From assembly GCA_902495325.1 (NCBI GenBank), contig CABUWK010000049.1:1-15022 (forward strand): a DNA stretch of 15,022 bases. Reading direction: 5' to 3'. Origin of the DNA: an uncultured Acidiphilium sp. GTDB taxonomy: Bacteria > Bacillota > Clostridia > Christensenellales > Borkfalkiaceae. Under the pieces are notes generated by a model. The model was not told the DNA's origin. It searched no databases and saw only the letters and a list, made by a program, of their open reading frames with translations. The number at the start of each line of letters is the position of its first letter. The first letter of the stretch is position 1. Shown piece by piece: positions 12,763-15,022 of this stretch. A program made the translations under genes and the position numbers.

Positions 12763-13998
12763 ATGGCATATAACGAGCGGATCAAAAATTTCGGGCGGAT
12801 CAGAGAGTATATGCGCGAATTTTACGTTTACGGCTTTAAAAGCAGAAACGAATACACAAGCAAAAGCGCCCGTTCTTACGACGACGAAAAACGCCGCATG
12901 GAAAGTCTGCTCGGCGATTATATGAGATTCCGCAGGCAGGCGGACGGGAAGAACGTGTTTTTATCGGTTGACAGCCGCGTTACCCGCCACAATCCCCTTT
13001 ATCGGGCATGGAAGGCGAAAAGTTTTACGGACGGCGACATCACCCTTCATTTTATTCTTCTCGATCTTTTGTCTTCGGCGGAAAAGGGAATGACGTCGGC
13101 GGAGATCGCGGACGGCGTCTGCGCGATGCTTCCGGATGCGGAAACGGCGTTCGACGAATCCACCGTCCGTAAAAAACTGAAAGAATATGCGGAAGAAGGG
13201 ATCGTTCTGTCCGAAAAGTCGGGCAAAACGGTGCGGTATCGTCTTGCAAAGCAGACGGATATGATCCCTTATAGGGATATCCTCGACTTTTTTTCCGAAG
13301 TCGCTCCGTGCGGGGTGATCGGTTCTTTTCTGCTCGATCAGACGGAAAAACACGAAGGAAAATTTGCTTTCAAACATCATTATATCACTTCCGCGCTCGA
13401 CAGCGAGATCGTCTGTTCTCTTTTTGAAGGGATCGGGGAGAAGAAAGCCGTCACGATCGAAACGCCGGGGCGGAAAGGGGGAATTACCGTGCATTCCGTC
13501 ATTCCCCTGCGCCTTATGATCGGCGTTCAGAGCGGAAGGCAATATCTTATGGCGTACATCCCCGAAGGAAAAAGGATCTCTTCTTTCCGTGCGGATCGGA
13601 TCCTTTCCGTGAAGATCGGAAAAATATGCGATCGGTTTGACGAATACCGCGCAAAACTCGACGGGATCGGTGATCGGCTGTGGGGCGTGAGCGCGCAGAG
13701 TTTTTTCGGCAACAGAACGGAGCGCGTTGAGTTTACCGTGGTTTACGGCGATAACGAAAGTTTTATTCACGAACGGCTGGAGAGGGAAAAACGCTGCGGG
13801 ACGGCAGAGCGTATCGATAAAAACACGAGCCGCTTTTCCGCCGACGTGTATGACGCAACGGAGCTGATCCCGTGGATCAGAACGTTTATCGGAAGGATCG
13901 TCGACGTCCGTTTTTCCGACCGCAGATTGCAGGAAAGGTTTCTCGGCGATATCCGCGCCATGTATGAAATATACGGAACGGGAGAGGAAGATAGGTGA
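12763..13998 (+). CDS. WYL-domain transcriptional regulator-like protein 1
   Basis: The 411-residue protein has a basic N-terminus (about 1-60). A probable winged-helix segment follows (about 90-165: TSAEIADGVCAML, STVRKKLKEYAEEGIV). A WYL-type ligand-binding domain follows at about 250-330 (VIPLRLMIGVQSGRQYLMAYIPE, then SFRADRILSVKI), and the C-terminal region (VEFTVVYGD to the end) resembles the WCX extension. WYL proteins regulate transcription in response to a ligand, often nucleic acid or a nucleotide. GGAGG at 12749-12753 sits 9 bases before the ATG at 12763. An upstream start at 12685 would lie directly on the tRNA terminator T tract and is unlikely. No strong promoter is seen in the 78 bases before it. 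The stop overlaps the start of a second WYL gene, so the two proteins are probably made together and may form a heteromer. Confidence 0.8.
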   Translation: MAYNERIKNFGRIREYMREFYVYGFKSRNEYTSKSARSYDDEKRRMESLLGDYMRFRRQADGKNVFLSVDSRVTRHNPLYRAWKAKSFTDGDITLHFILLDLLSSAEKGMTSAEIADGVCAMLPDAETAFDESTVRKKLKEYAEEGIVLSEKSGKTVRYRLAKQTDMIPYRDILDFFSEVAPCGVIGSFLLDQTEKHEGKFAFKHHYITSALDSEIVCSLFEGIGEKKAVTIETPGRKGGITVHSVIPLRLMIGVQSGRQYLMAYIPEGKRISSFRADRILSVKIGKICDRFDEYRAKLDGIGDRLWGVSAQSFFGNRTERVEFTVVYGDNESFIHERLEREKRCGTAERIDKNTSRFSADVYDATELIPWIRTFIGRIVDVRFSDRRLQERFLGDIRAMYEIYGTGEEDR

Positions 13999-14903
13999 TA
14001 TTCAGCGAGCTTTACGGCGCTTATTACAGTGCGGTGGCGGCGATCCTGAAAGAGGGGTTGTCCGCTCCGCTGACGGATAAAAAAATCGGGGAGATCGCCC
14101 GGGAAAAGGCTTTCGGCGAAAGTTTTGTCACGATAGAAGATTCGCTGAAAAAGGGGAACTGGAAACTTCTGACCGAAGAGAAAACGCCGGTCGTGAAAAG
14201 CGTCCCCGAAATGCCGCTCACGCTTTTGCAGAAACGCTGGCTGAAAGCGATCTCTCTCGATCCGAGGATCCGCCTGTTCGGCGAGGTGCTTCCCGATTTT
14301 CCGGGGGTAGAACCGTTATTCCGGCAGGAAGATATCTGCGTGTACGATCGTTATGCCGACGGCGACGATTATTCGGACGAAAATTACATCCGTCGTTTCC
14401 GGCTGATCCTGGACGCGATCGGAAAGAAATATCCGTTAAAATTCACGCTGAAAACGGGGCAGGGACGGATCAGTCGGCTGACCGCTCAGCCCGAATATCT
14501 GGAATATTCCGAAAAGGACGATAAATTCCGCGTGATCACTTCCGGTTGCAGATTCGGAGAAACGCTCAATCTTGCGCGCATACTTTCCTGCGAGGCGGCG
14601 GTGAAAATGCCGGCTTTCTGCCCGGACAGAAAGAAAAGCGGGAAAAGGAAAGTTACTTTGCTCGTTACCGACGAGCGGAACGCCCTGGACAGGGCGCTTC
14701 TGCATTTCGCTCACTTCGAGAAAGAAGCGGAAAAAACGGACGACGGGCGGTATCTCGTGACGATCGTTTACGACGCGGGCGACGAAACGGAAGTTCTGAT
14801 CCGCGTGCTGTCGTTCGGACCGATGGTGAAAGTCGTATCGCCGGAAAGCTTTGTAAACCTGATCAAAAAACGTTTGAATATGCAAAAAAGTTGCGGGCTC
14901 TGA
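13995..14903 (+). CDS. WYL-domain regulator-like protein 2
   Basis: The 302-residue protein starts at GTG, overlapping the TGA of the preceding gene (GTGA). AGGA at 13985-13988 lies 6 bases upstream. The N-terminal 100 residues could contain a diverged DNA-binding segment but no clear helix-turn-helix was recognised. Residues about 140-200 resemble a WYL core (YPLKFTLKTGQGRISRLTAQPEYLEYSEKDDKFRV). The C-terminal part (VTLLVTDERNALDRALLHF, then LSFGPMVKVVSPESFVNLIKKRL) matches the usual WYL C-terminus. Adjacent WYL pairs of unequal length occur in Clostridia. The gene ends one base before the terminal repeat of an insertion sequence. The end looks complete, but the IS could have replaced a few C-terminal codons or a terminator. 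Confidence 0.75.
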   Translation: MIFSELYGAYYSAVAAILKEGLSAPLTDKKIGEIAREKAFGESFVTIEDSLKKGNWKLLTEEKTPVVKSVPEMPLTLLQKRWLKAISLDPRIRLFGEVLPDFPGVEPLFRQEDICVYDRYADGDDYSDENYIRRFRLILDAIGKKYPLKFTLKTGQGRISRLTAQPEYLEYSEKDDKFRVITSGCRFGETLNLARILSCEAAVKMPAFCPDRKKSGKRKVTLLVTDERNALDRALLHFAHFEKEAEKTDDGRYLVTIVYDAGDETEVLIRVLSFGPMVKVVSPESFVNLIKKRLNMQKSCGL

Positions 14904-14904
14904 T

Positions 14905-15022
14905 TGAAGTGAACCCCAAAGTTTAGACATAAAAATATTAAATTTGTGAATGAGTTCTGTATTGTACGGGACTCATTCCTTTTAGTTTACGAGAGATTCT
15001 CTCGTTGTTGTAGTAGTAAATA
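14905..15022 (-). mobile_element. Right end of an IS3/IS150-like insertion sequence (cut by window edge)
   Basis: Bases 14905-14929 resemble a terminal inverted repeat of the IS150 group of IS3: they begin TG, contain GAACCCCAAAG and end TTTAGACA. Eight bases further in is the stop codon of a transposase on the - strand, as expected for the 3' end of IS3-family elements. The opposite end and any target duplication lie outside the window. Confidence 0.82.
14938..15022 (-). CDS. IS3-family transposase (OrfB), C-terminal fragment
   Basis: Only the last 28 codons are inside the window, read leftwards from 15021 to the TAA at 14938-14940. The sequence contains NNERISRKLKGMSPVQYR, the characteristic C-terminal end of IS3/IS150-group integrase-core transposases (YYNxxRxxxxLKGMSPxxYR). 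The catalytic DDE residues would lie beyond the edge. It is partial because of the window boundary; whether the gene is intact cannot be told. Confidence 0.88.
   Translation of the reverse strand, partial: IYYYNNERISRKLKGMSPVQYRTHSQI

Overview
The window looks like chromosomal DNA of a strictly anaerobic Gram-positive bacterium, class Clostridia (Bacillota). The evidence is a SCIFF ranthipeptide precursor with its radical SAM maturase, a lysine riboswitch, a [FeFe]-hydrogenase-like sensor beside a PP2C phosphatase, sigma-A type promoters with 17-bp spacers, and strong AGGAGG-type ribosome binding sites. No marker allows a genus call. Coding DNA is moderately GC-rich, and nearly all genes lie on the + strand.

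Layout. Bases 1-1000 hold no credible gene. They contain a stack of palindromic and dispersed repeats: two structurally matched hairpins at 3-87 and 111-216, two tandem small hairpins at 313-350, a long palindrome at 542-615, and REP-like GTCATYCTGA/TCAGRATGAC repeats. A further copy of this repeat family lies at 3913-3967. Bases 1002-3875 form a complete regulated unit: promoter, lysine riboswitch, intrinsic terminator, a fused substrate-binding/permease protein, its ATPase, and a terminator. This is best read as a lysine importer shut off by lysine. Bases 4038-5406 carry a PLP enzyme of the methionine gamma-lyase-like (YnbB) family under its own promoter.

Bases 5494-7399 are the SCIFF locus: a perfect-consensus promoter, a structured leader, the 50-residue Cys-rich precursor (scfA), an attenuator-like terminator, the radical SAM/SPASM maturase (scfB), and a terminator. 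A second PLP enzyme, of the Orn/Lys/Arg decarboxylase family, follows at 7467-8792. Bases 8919-12413 form a tight four-gene operon: two thioredoxin-fold [2Fe-2S] proteins, a hydrogenase-like protein with FeS and PAS domains, and a SpoIIE/PP2C-type phosphatase. It resembles the phosphatase-linked sensory (group C3) [FeFe] hydrogenases and probably couples H2 or redox state to protein dephosphorylation.

Bases 12474-12684 are a stand-alone tRNA-Cys gene with promoter and terminator. Bases 12763-14903 encode two overlapping WYL-domain proteins, probably a paired regulator. One base after the second stop codon lies the right end of an IS3/IS150-like insertion sequence (14905 to the window edge), with the C-terminus of its transposase on the - strand.

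The most distinctive items are the SCIFF peptide with a seventh cysteine, the hydrogenase-phosphatase operon with a C-terminal extension of unknown function on the phosphatase, and the two tandem hairpins at the left edge, whose arms differ in sequence but keep the same fold.
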